Source of the DNA: a virus | Direction: 5' to 3' (one strand) | DNA: 57,320 nucleotides | Virus record (IMG/VR): IMGVR_UViG_3300042981_000082 | Span: 1-57,320 of that record | Shown: one piece after another, positions 1-8,025 of the stretch | How the letters are laid out: each line of letters opens with the position of its first letter | Numbering within the stretch: the stretch's first letter is position 1 | Program-made: the position numbers and the translations under genes | Notes under the pieces: generated by a model | The model's input: only the letters and a program-made list of their open reading frames with translations | Database searches by the model: none | What the model was told of the DNA's origin: nothing

Positions 1-27
1 TTTGCTACTTCACATTCTGTCGTGCCG
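1..27. repeat. terminal direct repeat (copy 1), circular closure
   Basis: These 27 bases are identical to the last 27 bases of the window (57294-57320). The end of the tail chaperone gene lies in this copy, and the tape measure start with its Shine-Dalgarno sequence lies just before the other copy, so the structural operon reads through the join. The simplest reading is an assembly overlap of a circular or circularly permuted molecule, giving a unit of 57,293 bp. A genuine short terminal repeat is less likely, because the break splits a co-transcribed gene pair. Confidence 0.9.
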
Positions 28-618
28 AGCGGAACAATTGCATCTCATCCCGCGCATAGTCATCACTTACCTTGTCAGGGTCACGACCGCTCAGTGGCAT
101 CTTGAGGTCCTCAACCCACTTCTCGTAGTTCTCCGGGTCGGCTAGGTGTTCTCCGGCCCATCGGAAGAGGAGGCTGTAGAAGCGGGGTGGTTCGAGGGCG
201 AAGGGGTCAACCCCGTTGAGCGCACACGTCCCGTCGATCTCTTGCCAGAAGCGGGCGGCGTAGGCGGTGAGTCGGACGACGGCTGCGTAGGAAAACCCGA
301 CCACTCCTCCACCAGCCATTCGATGATCTCCACCAGGCCGTCAATGTCGATGATCTTCTTCGCCAGCAGGCGCTCGATGGTGCGGAATCCCGACTCGCCG
401 AGCGTCCCGCGCACGAACGAGAACAGCACCTGGAGGACGTGCTGCTGGTCGTCCTCATCCTCGAAGTCCGTTGCCGCCACCAGGGCCAGCTGGCCGGTGG
501 AGGGCTTGGTGGAGGTCAGCTTGTAGACCTTCTTGGACTCCTCGTCAGTGATCTCGAACGGGATCGATGGCTCCTCCTCGGCACGAGCCGCGGCCTTGAA
601 TGATTTGATTGCGCTCAC
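5..618 (-). CDS. tail assembly chaperone, long form made by -1 frameshift
   Basis: This is the lambda GT-like product. Ribosomes start at 618, read the upstream frame to the slippery site at 292-298, slip back one base and continue in the frame that stops at position 5, giving about 204 residues. The two frames differ by -1 and overlap, as in most siphoviruses, directly before the tape measure gene (which follows across the circular join, with AAAGGAGG ahead of its ATG). The chaperone is expected to coat the tape measure protein during tail assembly and be absent from the virion. The downstream frame also has an ATG at 319, which I think is not used. Recognition rests on position, frame arrangement and slip site. 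Confidence 0.8.
142..618 (-). CDS. tail assembly chaperone, short form
   Basis: The protein is 158 residues and is the unshifted G-like product. It begins with an acidic region typical of actinophage chaperones (residues with EEEPSIPFEITDEE) and a predicted helical middle. After the slippery site the frame continues into a Ser/Pro/Thr-rich tail of low complexity. The short form usually outnumbers the long form and both assist tail tube polymerisation on the tape measure. It lies 30 bp downstream of the HK97 gp10-like gene. The low-complexity C terminus may be incidental sequence read in the wrong frame. Confidence 0.8.
   Translation of the reverse strand: MSAIKSFKAAARAEEEPSIPFEITDEESKKVYKLTSTKPSTGQLALVAATDFEDEDDQQHVLQVLFSFVRGTLGESGFRTIERLLAKKIIDIDGLVEIIEWLVEEWSGFPTQPSSDSPPTPPASGKRSTGRVRSTGLTPSPSNHPASTASSSDGPENT
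292..298 (-). promoter_or_regulatory. programmed -1 ribosomal slippery heptamer GGGTTTT
   Basis: On the minus strand the zero frame reads TCG GGT TTT CCT, so the heptamer G GGT TTT fits the X XXY YYZ rule exactly. After slippage the codons are GGG TTT TCC, which is the frame of the downstream chaperone ORF. No other canonical heptamer was noticed in the overlap. Confidence 0.85.
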
Positions 619-648
619 GATGGCGCTCCTCTCCGTTTGATACGCAGT

Positions 649-1074
649 CTATATACCGTATCGACGCAGAACGGCATCCTTGGCATCGTCCATCCACGGG
701 TTCGGCGGCTGGCCGCGAACGCTCTTGCGCGCGGTGTATGTCGAGTACCAGGAGTGCGGGGCTGGTCGAACCACCATGTAGGGCCTGCCGTAGATCATGG
801 CGGGTGTCCCCTCGTGCACAAAGACAGCGTGATCGGAGTCGTTGTACAGCGTCGTCCGGCAGGACAGCGAGCCGTTCGGCGTGGTCACGAAGCCGTGCTG
901 GCGCTTGAGCTCTCCGGTGCGCGCCGGAGCCTCGGTGACCGCCTCCGCCACCATCTCCACGCCGAGCTTGCGCGCGAAGTCCCACACGTCGCCGCGTGGC
1001 AGGAAGATCGATTCCAGGGCTGCGAGGTTCACCGTGACGCGAACGCGGTTGACCGATGCGATACTAAACGCCAA
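649..1074 (-). CDS. HK97 gp10-like head-tail/tail completion protein
   Basis: The protein is 141 residues and resembles the HK97 gp10-like family: an N-terminal helix, a middle with APARTGELKRQHGF, and a C-terminal helix after a Pro-rich loop (WMDDAKDAVLRRYGI). These proteins sit at the neck or tail terminus. I chose a TTG start at 1074 because GGAGGAG lies five to six bases upstream and the start overlaps the preceding stop (1064-1066), implying translational coupling. No ATG fits this position. The place between connector proteins and chaperones supports a neck role. Confidence 0.7.
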   Translation of the reverse strand: MAFSIASVNRVRVTVNLAALESIFLPRGDVWDFARKLGVEMVAEAVTEAPARTGELKRQHGFVTTPNGSLSCRTTLYNDSDHAVFVHEGTPAMIYGRPYMVVRPAPHSWYSTYTARKSVRGQPPNPWMDDAKDAVLRRYGI

Positions 1075-1603
1075 GGGGTCTCCTCCGCTGGGTGACCGTG
1101 ACGGACCAGGTGCCGCCGAGGCAGCCACCGCCGGGAGGCGTGGGGGTGTAGACGCCGAGCGCGTAGTCCAGGTCCTCGTCGTCCTCGTCGTGGCCCATGC
1201 AGCACTTGATCGCACGCACCATCGCGGCCATGTCAGCCATCTGCAACCGGGTCGCCTCCAGCTGCGCCGACACGCTGGGCGGAACGCCATCCTTGTTCGA
1301 CACCGGGGCGCAGCGCACGATGCCCACCTCGATCACGAACGCAAGCGGCTGATCGCACGTGGCGGACAGCGACTGATTGGGGAAGTTCACCGATGGGTAG
1401 GCGGTGACCAGCCGGGTCCACGCCTGGCCGCACGCGCCCTGGCAGGTGCAATAGTCGAACGCCGCCAGGCCACCGGGAATGACGCCGCAGAAGCAGGTCT
1501 GGGGAAGGCCGGATGCGTTCAACTCCTCGCACACGCAAGTAGCCAGGTCCACCAGCCTCGGATAGACCCAGTAGTCCTCGCGGAAGGGGATCGGCTCGGC
1601 CAC
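1064..1603 (-). CDS. neck/tail-terminator-like structural protein
   Basis: The protein is 179 residues with a GTG start that overlaps the previous stop as TAGTG. It is unusually rich in cysteine (CVCEE, CFCG, CTCQGACG, IKCCMG) and has a helical C-terminal half (residues around QLEATRLQMADMAAMVRAI). Its place between the head-to-tail adaptor and the gp10-like protein is where actinophages carry the stopper or tail terminator. That role is inferred from order only. The downstream part of the frame ends in a Gly/Thr-rich stretch. Confidence 0.55.
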   Translation of the reverse strand: MAEPIPFREDYWVYPRLVDLATCVCEELNASGLPQTCFCGVIPGGLAAFDYCTCQGACGQAWTRLVTAYPSVNFPNQSLSATCDQPLAFVIEVGIVRCAPVSNKDGVPPSVSAQLEATRLQMADMAAMVRAIKCCMGHDEDDEDLDYALGVYTPTPPGGGCLGGTWSVTVTQRRRPLGV

Positions 1604-2394
1604 TATGCGGTCCTCTGTCGGGGGGTGGGAAGGTCGGGACTCAGGATCCTCGGCACGGTCTTGTGCCCGTACGGGTTGAAGATCTTCACCACGGCATCCA
1701 CGTTTGCGATCCCGGTCGTGCCGCCCTCGAACGGGTTGGCGTTCATCTCCATGGTCACGCCCTGGCGCGTGATGGCGGTGACGTTGGCAGGCAGCGCACA
1801 CTCCTGGCCGGTGCAGTCCTTGGCGACCTCGGCGGCGAGCATCCCGGCAGCCATGGTGAACAGCGGGTTTGTCGGATAGCCCTGGATGTAGGTGACCACG
1901 AACGAGCCGACCGTGCCCTCGGGCGCGTTCATGTCTTGGCAGGCAGGCCAGGCGTCGCCGTCCTGGCGCACCAGCCACATGCCGTTGTCCACCCGGTAGG
2001 CGTCCGGGGCGAGGGCGGCACCGTCGATCTCCACCGACACGATGCCGCCGATGGGGCCGATCAGCCTGATCTGCTGGATCGTGGTGCAGCTGCAATCATC
2101 CCCAGCGCAGCCGCACGAGTTGATCCACTGTCCGTTGACCACGCTCGGGTTGAGCGTCCCGTTGCCATAGCCATTGAGGCCGTTGAACTGGGTTGGAGCG
2201 ACGTACCACGTCCCCGCCGAGCAGCGGCGCGAGCATGGCCGCACAGCAACTGGACATTGGTCACCGGGGATCTGGTAGGCCAGGAGCGCGTTCAGCAGGC
2301 TCCAGCCCAGCAACTCGCTGCGCGCCTTGATCTGCGGGTCGAGGCTATCGACGGCTGGATAACACGACCAGTCTGCGGGTGGGTAGCAAGTCAC
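1603..2394 (-). CDS. head-to-tail adaptor
   Basis: The protein is 263 residues and resembles actinophage head-to-tail adaptors. It has an N-terminal helical part (SLDPQIKARSELLGWSLLNA), a Cys-rich middle (CSRRCSAGTW, SCGCAGDDCSC), then a beta-rich core with the AYRVDNGMWLVR-type segment and a C-terminal helix (AAGMLAAEVAKDC). Adaptors bind the portal from below and form the connector ring. The next gene starts within its stop codon. Cysteine clustering here and in the following protein suggests metal binding or disulfide stabilisation of the neck. Confidence 0.65.
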   Translation of the reverse strand: MTCYPPADWSCYPAVDSLDPQIKARSELLGWSLLNALLAYQIPGDQCPVAVRPCSRRCSAGTWYVAPTQFNGLNGYGNGTLNPSVVNGQWINSCGCAGDDCSCTTIQQIRLIGPIGGIVSVEIDGAALAPDAYRVDNGMWLVRQDGDAWPACQDMNAPEGTVGSFVVTYIQGYPTNPLFTMAAGMLAAEVAKDCTGQECALPANVTAITRQGVTMEMNANPFEGGTTGIANVDAVVKIFNPYGHKTVPRILSPDLPTPRQRTA

Positions 2395-2444
2395 GATTCT
2401 CCAATGTTCGGGTCTATTCTCCCTCGCACCTGACGATATCCCGG

Positions 2445-3707
2445 TCAGGCCGAGTCGAGGTCTCCAGACAGGAAGATGGTTCCGTTGCCACCGCCACCAG
2501 CCGTTGCAATTCCTGTCACCCGCGCGACACCACGAGTGAGCGTGGCGACCTTGCCGAGCGGCACCACGATGGTGATCCCGGCGGCAGCCGCGAAGGTGAT
2601 CTTGCGAACGTCAGTGACGAAGGTGAGATCGAGGATGTCTGGGTTGCCGAACGTCGGGAACTTCTGGAACGTGAGCGTCTGTGCGGTGTTGCGCGCGAAC
2701 CAGACATCCCCCGGGTTGCTATTGGCCGGGACGACGTTGCCGGAGACGATTGACACGATCTGCCTCGGGGCGGCAGTGAACGGGGTGAGCTTGTAGAAGG
2801 CGGCACCGGCCAGCGTGTCATATGTGGTGCGCTCGATGTACTCGATGCCCCTATCGCTATCACCCTCGAACTCGATTGTCTGGAATACGGCACCATACAG
2901 ATTCGGATCGCCGATGACGACGGTGAGCCTGGCCCACCTGCCGAAGAACGTTCCGTTCCACAGTGGGTCAACGATTGTCGTGTCGTGCGCCACGGGACCG
3001 GTGTTGGATGGGTCAACCAGTGAGTAGACACCCGGTGTCGTGTAGTCATTCAGGTTCGCCGTGCCAGGGATGATCGGCAGCTGGTCAGCCCAGGAGGTGT
3101 CGAAGTCTGTGGCGGATGCCTTCTTGAGGATCTGGCCGGTCGTGCCACCGGCGGCAACGCCAGGCCCGGCGTCACCCTGTGGCCCCTGTGGGCCGATATC
3201 GCCCTGGGGACCCTCTGGCCCGGTGTCTCCCTTGTCGCCCTTGGTGATCAGTACGCCACCGCTGGAGATCAGCGGAGCAACGACGGTGAGGTCAACTGGG
3301 TTGCCCAGGCCACCGTTGGCGTTGGGGTCCCATGTCTCGACGTTGAACGGGTATCCAGGTAGCTGGACGGCTCGCCCCGCGTTATCGAGGTCGAACGAGA
3401 CCTCCCAGGTGTAGTCCGTTGGGTTGGTCGCCGGGTCATCGGTCGCCAGGATCCAGGCGAACCGCTCGCCGTTGCGGGTGAGGTATCCCTCGCCATCCAG
3501 CGTGCAGACGACCAACTGCGGGACCGCCGACACCGGGACCGGCTGAGCGCTCACGATGCGCAGCAGCGTTGGAGTGGGGCGCAGGTAGATCGAGCCGGAG
3601 AGCGGGACGGCGTTAGGGAAGTCGTCGGGGCTGGTCGTGACGCTCCCGTTGATCGCCATGAAGCGACCAACGACCTTGCCGTACGTCAGCGGCGGCAACT
3701 CGGCCAT
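2445..3707 (-). CDS. collagen-like fibre / minor structural protein
   Basis: The protein is 420 residues. An N-terminal immunoglobulin-like or beta domain (about residues 1-140) is followed by a short collagen-like stretch of Gly-X-Y triplets (GDKGDTGPEGPQGDIGPQ and onward, near residues 155-185). After that comes a GQILKKAS.TDFDTSWAD-type motif often found in phage tail fibres, then a C-terminal beta-rich domain. The architecture suggests a trimeric fibre attached to head or tail. It sits between the major tail protein and the head-to-tail adaptor, so a neck or head fibre is as likely as a receptor-binding tail fibre. Confidence 0.6.
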   Translation of the reverse strand: MAELPPLTYGKVVGRFMAINGSVTTSPDDFPNAVPLSGSIYLRPTPTLLRIVSAQPVPVSAVPQLVVCTLDGEGYLTRNGERFAWILATDDPATNPTDYTWEVSFDLDNAGRAVQLPGYPFNVETWDPNANGGLGNPVDLTVVAPLISSGGVLITKGDKGDTGPEGPQGDIGPQGPQGDAGPGVAAGGTTGQILKKASATDFDTSWADQLPIIPGTANLNDYTTPGVYSLVDPSNTGPVAHDTTIVDPLWNGTFFGRWARLTVVIGDPNLYGAVFQTIEFEGDSDRGIEYIERTTYDTLAGAAFYKLTPFTAAPRQIVSIVSGNVVPANSNPGDVWFARNTAQTLTFQKFPTFGNPDILDLTFVTDVRKITFAAAAGITIVVPLGKVATLTRGVARVTGIATAGGGGNGTIFLSGDLDSA

Positions 3708-3784
3708 GCTGCACCTTTCCCCAGTTGTGGCGAGGAGGCCCGACCCGTGACGAGTCGAGCCTCCTCGCTTACTTCAGCTGATGC

Positions 3785-4729
3785 CTACGGGCCAGTAACG
3801 GTGACGGTCGTACTGACCCAGGTGCCGTTGGTCGATGCCTTGACCGTGTAGGTCCCGGCTGCCGCGTAGGTGTGCGACACGTCGCCCAGGTCCTCGGCAG
3901 GCACATAGTCCCAGGTGCCATCTCCGAAGTCGTAGTACACCGGCTCCGTGACATCGCTGGGCGTGGTGGCGAACGCGACGACCAGGCCGGTCGGCGTGCC
4001 GGTGATGGCGGTGATCGCCGTGGCTGCCGGGTCCAACAGCGGCCTCGTGCCACATGCTGCGGCAGGAGGTGCGACGTTGGTCTCGATCAGACGCAGGGCG
4101 ATGGAGGTGCCAATCGGCGTCACCATGGGACCGGGCAGGCCACCCGAGCCGAGCATGATGTCGTTGTATGGACCGACCCCCCAGGCGTTGCCCTTCTTGG
4201 TGTTCGCGCCGGTGAGCGTGAAGGTGACCGCATCGTTCTCAACGGTGAAGTCACCCACGATGCCGCCGGATGCGAACGGGACCAGGAGGTATCCGTAGCT
4301 ACCCTGTGCACCCTCGGTCGCGCAGGCGTCGCCGCCGGAGACACCGGCCCACAACTCCAGCGCGAATCCCTGACCGGCCAGGTCCACGTCAACGTCGATG
4401 TCGAAGCCGATGACGTTTCCGTCAGGGTCCTCGACGACCGGGTTGCCGGTGACCATGGCGAACAGATCCAGGTCCACCTCGCAGAATGCGATCTCGATCC
4501 CGTAGCCGGTCAGCGTGGTGGCTGCCGGTTCGTAGATGCAGGTCTCGCCAGCGGCGTTCGTGACGTTGATCTCGTCCGAGTCGTTCGTGTTGGCCGAGAA
4601 GTCAACACTGATGAAGCCTTTGCTCACCACGCTCGACGAGTCGCCATAGACCGGACGGCCACAGGCGTCCAACCGGGTCAGGCGAATGCGTCGGCCTTTG
4701 ACGAGCGAGAGGCACTTTGCGGTTGCCAT
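3785..4729 (-). CDS. major tail protein with C-terminal PKD/Ig-like domain
   Basis: The protein is 314 residues. Residues about 1-225 resemble the actinophage major tail (tube) protein, with a CGRPVYG...KGFISV start, a CEVDLDLF segment, and a core containing FALELWAGVSG and YGYLLVPF. The last 85 residues form a PKD-like domain, recognised by YYDFGDGTWDY, a following SHTYAAAGTYTVKA and a terminal TVTVTGP. Such domains usually decorate the outside of the tail tube and may bind carbohydrate. The gene lies upstream of the connector genes, not directly before the chaperones. Confidence 0.7.
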   Translation of the reverse strand: MATAKCLSLVKGRRIRLTRLDACGRPVYGDSSSVVSKGFISVDFSANTNDSDEINVTNAAGETCIYEPAATTLTGYGIEIAFCEVDLDLFAMVTGNPVVEDPDGNVIGFDIDVDVDLAGQGFALELWAGVSGGDACATEGAQGSYGYLLVPFASGGIVGDFTVENDAVTFTLTGANTKKGNAWGVGPYNDIMLGSGGLPGPMVTPIGTSIALRLIETNVAPPAAACGTRPLLDPAATAITAITGTPTGLVVAFATTPSDVTEPVYYDFGDGTWDYVPAEDLGDVSHTYAAAGTYTVKASTNGTWVSTTVTVTGP

Positions 4730-4753
4730 TTTTCCCTCCTGGGAAGTGGTGGG

Positions 4754-5134
4754 TTACTTTTTTGCAGCAGCGGACTTCGCGGCTGGTTTCTTCGCGGGCT
4801 TGGCCTCGTCCTCGGACTTGTCCTCGTCCTTCGCGGGTTCGGCTGCTGGTGCCGCCTGCCCCGCATCGTCGGCTTTGGACTGATCCGCCCCATCCGCCTC
4901 GGTCTTTGTCTCGTCGCCATCCGGCTCCGGGGTGCTCTCCGGCTCGGTCGATTCGGCCTGGTCGAAGCTGCCCTCCTCGAACTTGTCGAGAACGGCGTTG
5001 GGCACCAGGTAGCCATCGGCCACGGTGCGAACGACATCTGCTGGGTAGCCAGCGGCCTCGGCTGCCGCCAGGGCTGCGCGAGCGTTGTCCCGGCCACGAC
5101 CGGGGATGATTCCATATCCTTCTGGGGTTGCCAT
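4754..5134 (-). CDS. small capsid-region protein with Ala/Glu/Lys-rich tail
   Basis: The protein is 126 residues. The first 50 residues form a small folded domain (GYGIIPGRGRDNARAALAAAE...VVRTVADGYLVPN) that recurs in actinophage structural operons. The remaining 75 are a low-complexity tail rich in Glu, Asp, Ala and finally Lys (KKPAAKSAAAKK). The function is unknown. Position between capsid and tail genes suggests a minor structural component or a head-tail assembly factor. The basic end could bind DNA, which is inference only. Confidence 0.6.
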   Translation of the reverse strand: MATPEGYGIIPGRGRDNARAALAAAEAAGYPADVVRTVADGYLVPNAVLDKFEEGSFDQAESTEPESTPEPDGDETKTEADGADQSKADDAGQAAPAAEPAKDEDKSEDEAKPAKKPAAKSAAAKK

Positions 5135-5146
5135 GTCTCTACTCTC

Positions 5147-6142
5147 CTATGGTGTCGAAACGACCGGGTTTGCAGGATCGGTGCTGTCCACCGTGATCCC
5201 TGTTCCTGCGACGACCGACTGCACAACGCCGGGATCGCCCTGGGGTCCAACGAGGGAGGCGAGCCATTCGGTCTCGGTTCCCACGAATCCGTTATCGACC
5301 GCGATCTGGTATGCGGATTCTCCAGCTGGTCCCACGCTTCCACCTCCGGTCAGTGCGGTGTCGATCAGGATTGCCGCCACGATGCACTCGACCGTGACGA
5401 CGTAGGTGCGCTCGGCCAGGGCACGAGCGCGGTTGATCGTGATGTCATCGACCTTCTCGGACAACACCGGCGTGCGCCAGATGTTGACCTGGCCGGTGAC
5501 GTAGGCCCAGTACTGTCCAGCAGCTGGAGCCGCCTGACCGGCGGGACCGGTCGAGAGGTCGTAGCCCGATCCTGCCGCAACCGGCGTGCCAAGCCCGGTT
5601 GACAGCGAGAAGTCGAGGCTGGGGAAGATCACGCTCTCGCTGATGCCCAGGGTCGCCAGGCGCCGGTCGATGTGGATCATCGGCATCCCGGGGTAGTTCT
5701 CGGATGCGTACTGCTCCAGGGCCGCGATGCCCTCCACGATGCCAACCGGCGTCGTGGAGATGATGTCGGTGGCTGCGAGATTGAGCACCGAAAGCTGGAA
5801 GCCCTTCTCGACGCCGTAGGACTCACCATCGGCGTGTGCCTTGCGAGCGCGCGCCTCGTAGTCCTCCGATCCCATCAGGCCGCACTCGACACCGGTGTAG
5901 GTGGCGAACGGGTCTGAGGCAATCGTGTCGATGCCGTCGAAGCTCTTGGTTCCCGTGGTGTTCAGGATGTCCCAGCACAGACCGGGAGCAAACTGCGGAA
6001 GCGTGCAGCCCTCGGTGATGTACGTGATACCCATTGCCGCGTGGGGGTCGCTCTCGTCGATGACGTTCGCCACCGACAGGAGGCCTCCCACGCTGGGACG
6101 ACGCTGCGGAGATTCCACAACGAGGCCGGGTCCTGTAGCCAT
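5147..6142 (-). CDS. capsid-associated protein with C-terminal head-fibre motif
   Basis: The protein is 331 residues and follows the major capsid gene. The first 260 residues look like a globular structural domain, with an ASDPFATYTGVECGL segment typical of actinophage minor capsid proteins. A linker then leads to an ESAYQIAVDNGFVGTETEWL motif followed by GPQGDPG, a combination common in phage head fibres and collagen-like decoration proteins. The C terminus is a short beta segment with VVAGTGITVD. It is probably displayed on the capsid. Confidence 0.55.
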   Translation of the reverse strand: MATGPGLVVESPQRRPSVGGLLSVANVIDESDPHAAMGITYITEGCTLPQFAPGLCWDILNTTGTKSFDGIDTIASDPFATYTGVECGLMGSEDYEARARKAHADGESYGVEKGFQLSVLNLAATDIISTTPVGIVEGIAALEQYASENYPGMPMIHIDRRLATLGISESVIFPSLDFSLSTGLGTPVAAGSGYDLSTGPAGQAAPAAGQYWAYVTGQVNIWRTPVLSEKVDDITINRARALAERTYVVTVECIVAAILIDTALTGGGSVGPAGESAYQIAVDNGFVGTETEWLASLVGPQGDPGVVQSVVAGTGITVDSTDPANPVVSTP

Positions 6143-6206
6143 GTGCCCACCTCCTCTCAGGTTGATGCCGGGGGATCGTGGATGGGCACGACCCCCCGGC
6201 TATCGA

Positions 6207-7865
6207 CTACGGGGTGACGCAGGTCAATTCGGCTGCGCCGGTGACGCCAGCGAGGCAGCTGATGTCGATGGTCACCTTGCGGCCTGAGCCACAGGTGTTG
6301 ACGACCAGGAAGCCCTCTTCGAAGAATGCCGCCGTGTAGGTGTTGGTTGAGAGGCCGGTGGAGTCGTAGACCGTATCCAGGTCGATGACATCCGTGCGTC
6401 CGCGAACGTACGCGCCAGCCGGGTAGATCAGGACCTCAACCGTTGTCGGCCACGCCTGCCCGACCGTTGCACCCGTGGTGGCAATCGGCTGGTAGTCGTA
6501 GACCCACTGGATGGCGATGTTGCGCACCGAGAAGTAGCCCTGGATCTGCGCGTCGGTCACCGCCAGGAGGTCAACGCCATTGCGGCGCGAGAGGTCGCTG
6601 CGCACGATTTCCTTGAGCCACAGCGGGGCGACGACCTCCAGTGTGGCGCTCGGGTCGAGTGCGTACTGGTAGCGGAGCACCACGGCCTGGAGGCTGATGG
6701 CGTCCAGAACATCTGCGGTCGAGCCGCCGATGCCGGTGAATGCCGTTGCCGCGCCGATCAGCGTGGAGATGCGCGAGATGGTCTGCGCGTTCAGCTTGTG
6801 AGCGTGAGCGGCAGCGCCGATCTCCAGGATGCGGCGGGTCAACTCCGGGTAGCCCACGTTGGTCAGGATGCCGTTCTTGACACAGAAGCCGATCACGTCC
6901 AGGCGTACCTCGTCGAATGCCGGGCACTCGATGTCGTAGCAGACCTTCACGGTTCCGGCCTCGGCCTGCGCCTCGGTCTGGAGGAAGCCCCAGTCCGCAG
7001 CCAGCGTCGAGTAGTCAGGACCCTTGGTGTAGCGGATGCCGCCTCGGCGCACATCCACCTCGGGAACGCTGATCAGGCCGGTCACTGTCTCCAGCGAGCA
7101 GAAGTCGTAGACCGTCTCGCTCGGTGCACACCAGCCACCGGCTGCCACCAGGGAGTTGCCCGGGAGGCGAGCTTCCTTGGCCGCGTCCATGATGGTGCGG
7201 TAGGTCGCGTCCTGGTCCATCAGATCGACGGAGAACTCGTTCTTCGCCTTGCGGATCTTGCCGACGCCGAACCGCTCGAAGCGCTCGGGACCGCCGTTGC
7301 CGCCGCCGAGGTTCTTGAAGTTGCGGGAGCGGTTCTGGAATGCCGAGACCATCTGGTCGAAGTCATCCAGTTCCTGACCGGCCTCGAACTCGGCCACGTT
7401 GGCGGCTGCCACCAGGGTGTAGTTCTTCTCTGCCGGTGGGATGACGACCGCTGTTGCCTGGCTTGCGGCCTGGCGAGCAGCGGAACGCTTGGCCGATGCG
7501 GTCACAAGTTCCTTCTCCTCTTCATCGACCAGTTCGCTTGCGTCGTCGGGAACGACGATCTTCTCGTCATCCTCCTCTGTGCTCTCGTCTGCGTCCTCGT
7601 CGGCGGAATCTGCCGCCGTCAGCTTTCCGCGTGCAGCGGCGAGTCGTGTTGCCTTGTCGGCTGCTGCGCTGGCGCGCGATGCCTGCTCGCTCTCGATGGC
7701 GTCCGTGGCGTCCGCCAGGGCCTCGATGTCCGACAGCTGCTCGTCGGTGATGAGCGAGTCCTCGACCTCAAGCAGTTCCTTGGATTCTGCGAGTGCCTCG
7801 GTGATGAGCGACGCAAGCTCTGCGTCGGAGAGGGCCTTGAGGTCCTCGGGAAGCTTGAACTTCAT
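6207..7865 (-). CDS. major capsid protein with scaffold-like N-terminal extension
   Basis: The protein is 552 residues. Residues 1 to about 145 are a strongly acidic, Ala-rich helical region that looks like a fused scaffolding (delta) domain and is probably removed by the protease encoded upstream. The rest matches the actinophage HK97-fold capsid protein, including a Gly-rich NLGGGNGGPERF segment, APSETVYDFCS, and IGAAAHAHKLNAQ followed by the long backbone helix. AGGAG lies upstream of the ATG. Its own leader contains a long inverted repeat, and a terminator precedes it. Confidence 0.85.
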   Translation of the reverse strand: MKFKLPEDLKALSDAELASLITEALAESKELLEVEDSLITDEQLSDIEALADATDAIESEQASRASAAADKATRLAAARGKLTAADSADEDADESTEEDDEKIVVPDDASELVDEEEKELVTASAKRSAARQAASQATAVVIPPAEKNYTLVAAANVAEFEAGQELDDFDQMVSAFQNRSRNFKNLGGGNGGPERFERFGVGKIRKAKNEFSVDLMDQDATYRTIMDAAKEARLPGNSLVAAGGWCAPSETVYDFCSLETVTGLISVPEVDVRRGGIRYTKGPDYSTLAADWGFLQTEAQAEAGTVKVCYDIECPAFDEVRLDVIGFCVKNGILTNVGYPELTRRILEIGAAAHAHKLNAQTISRISTLIGAATAFTGIGGSTADVLDAISLQAVVLRYQYALDPSATLEVVAPLWLKEIVRSDLSRRNGVDLLAVTDAQIQGYFSVRNIAIQWVYDYQPIATTGATVGQAWPTTVEVLIYPAGAYVRGRTDVIDLDTVYDSTGLSTNTYTAAFFEEGFLVVNTCGSGRKVTIDISCLAGVTGAAELTCVTP

Positions 7866-7881
7866 GAGATGTCTCCTGGTT

Positions 7882-7938
7882 GTAGGCGAACGGGTGGTTT
7901 ATGGATTGAGCTACGCTCGGTGATCGCCACCCGCCTAC
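7882..7938 (-). promoter_or_regulatory. inverted repeat in the capsid gene leader
   Basis: On the plus strand, arm GTAGGCGAACGGGTGG (7882-7897) pairs with CCACCCGCCTAC (7927-7938), leaving a few unpaired bases and a loop of about 29 bases. It begins about 16 bases upstream of the capsid start and would form a stable hairpin in the mRNA leader. Possible roles are protection of an abundant transcript or translational control. A minus-strand CATAAT preceded by TG near 7967 could be an extended -10 element, but no clear -35 is visible. Confidence 0.5.
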
Positions 7939-7978
7939 GGCCGGAGTGTGATGTTCTGTCTGCAATTATGCACACACG

Positions 7979-8014
7979 AAAGCCCCGAGGCCAACAATCG
8001 GCTCTCGGGGCTTT
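7979..8014 (-). terminator. hairpin terminator before the capsid gene
   Basis: Arms AAAGCCCCGAG (7979-7989) and CTCGGGGCTTT (8004-8014) form a perfect 11-bp stem with a 14-base loop. On the minus strand it follows the holin-like gene (stop at 8026) and ends in TTT, so it probably ends the packaging/portal transcript and separates it from the capsid transcript. Confidence 0.75.
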
Positions 8015-8025
8015 CGGCGTGTTGC

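Noticed and set aside
1-27. Genuine short terminal redundancy of the virion DNA
   Set aside because: The join falls between two normally spaced, co-transcribed tail genes, so an assembly overlap of a circular contig is simpler.
3872-5602. 576-codon open frame on the plus strand
   Set aside because: It is antisense to the major tail and capsid-associated genes, has no ribosome site and reads as low-complexity shadow sequence typical of GC-rich DNA.
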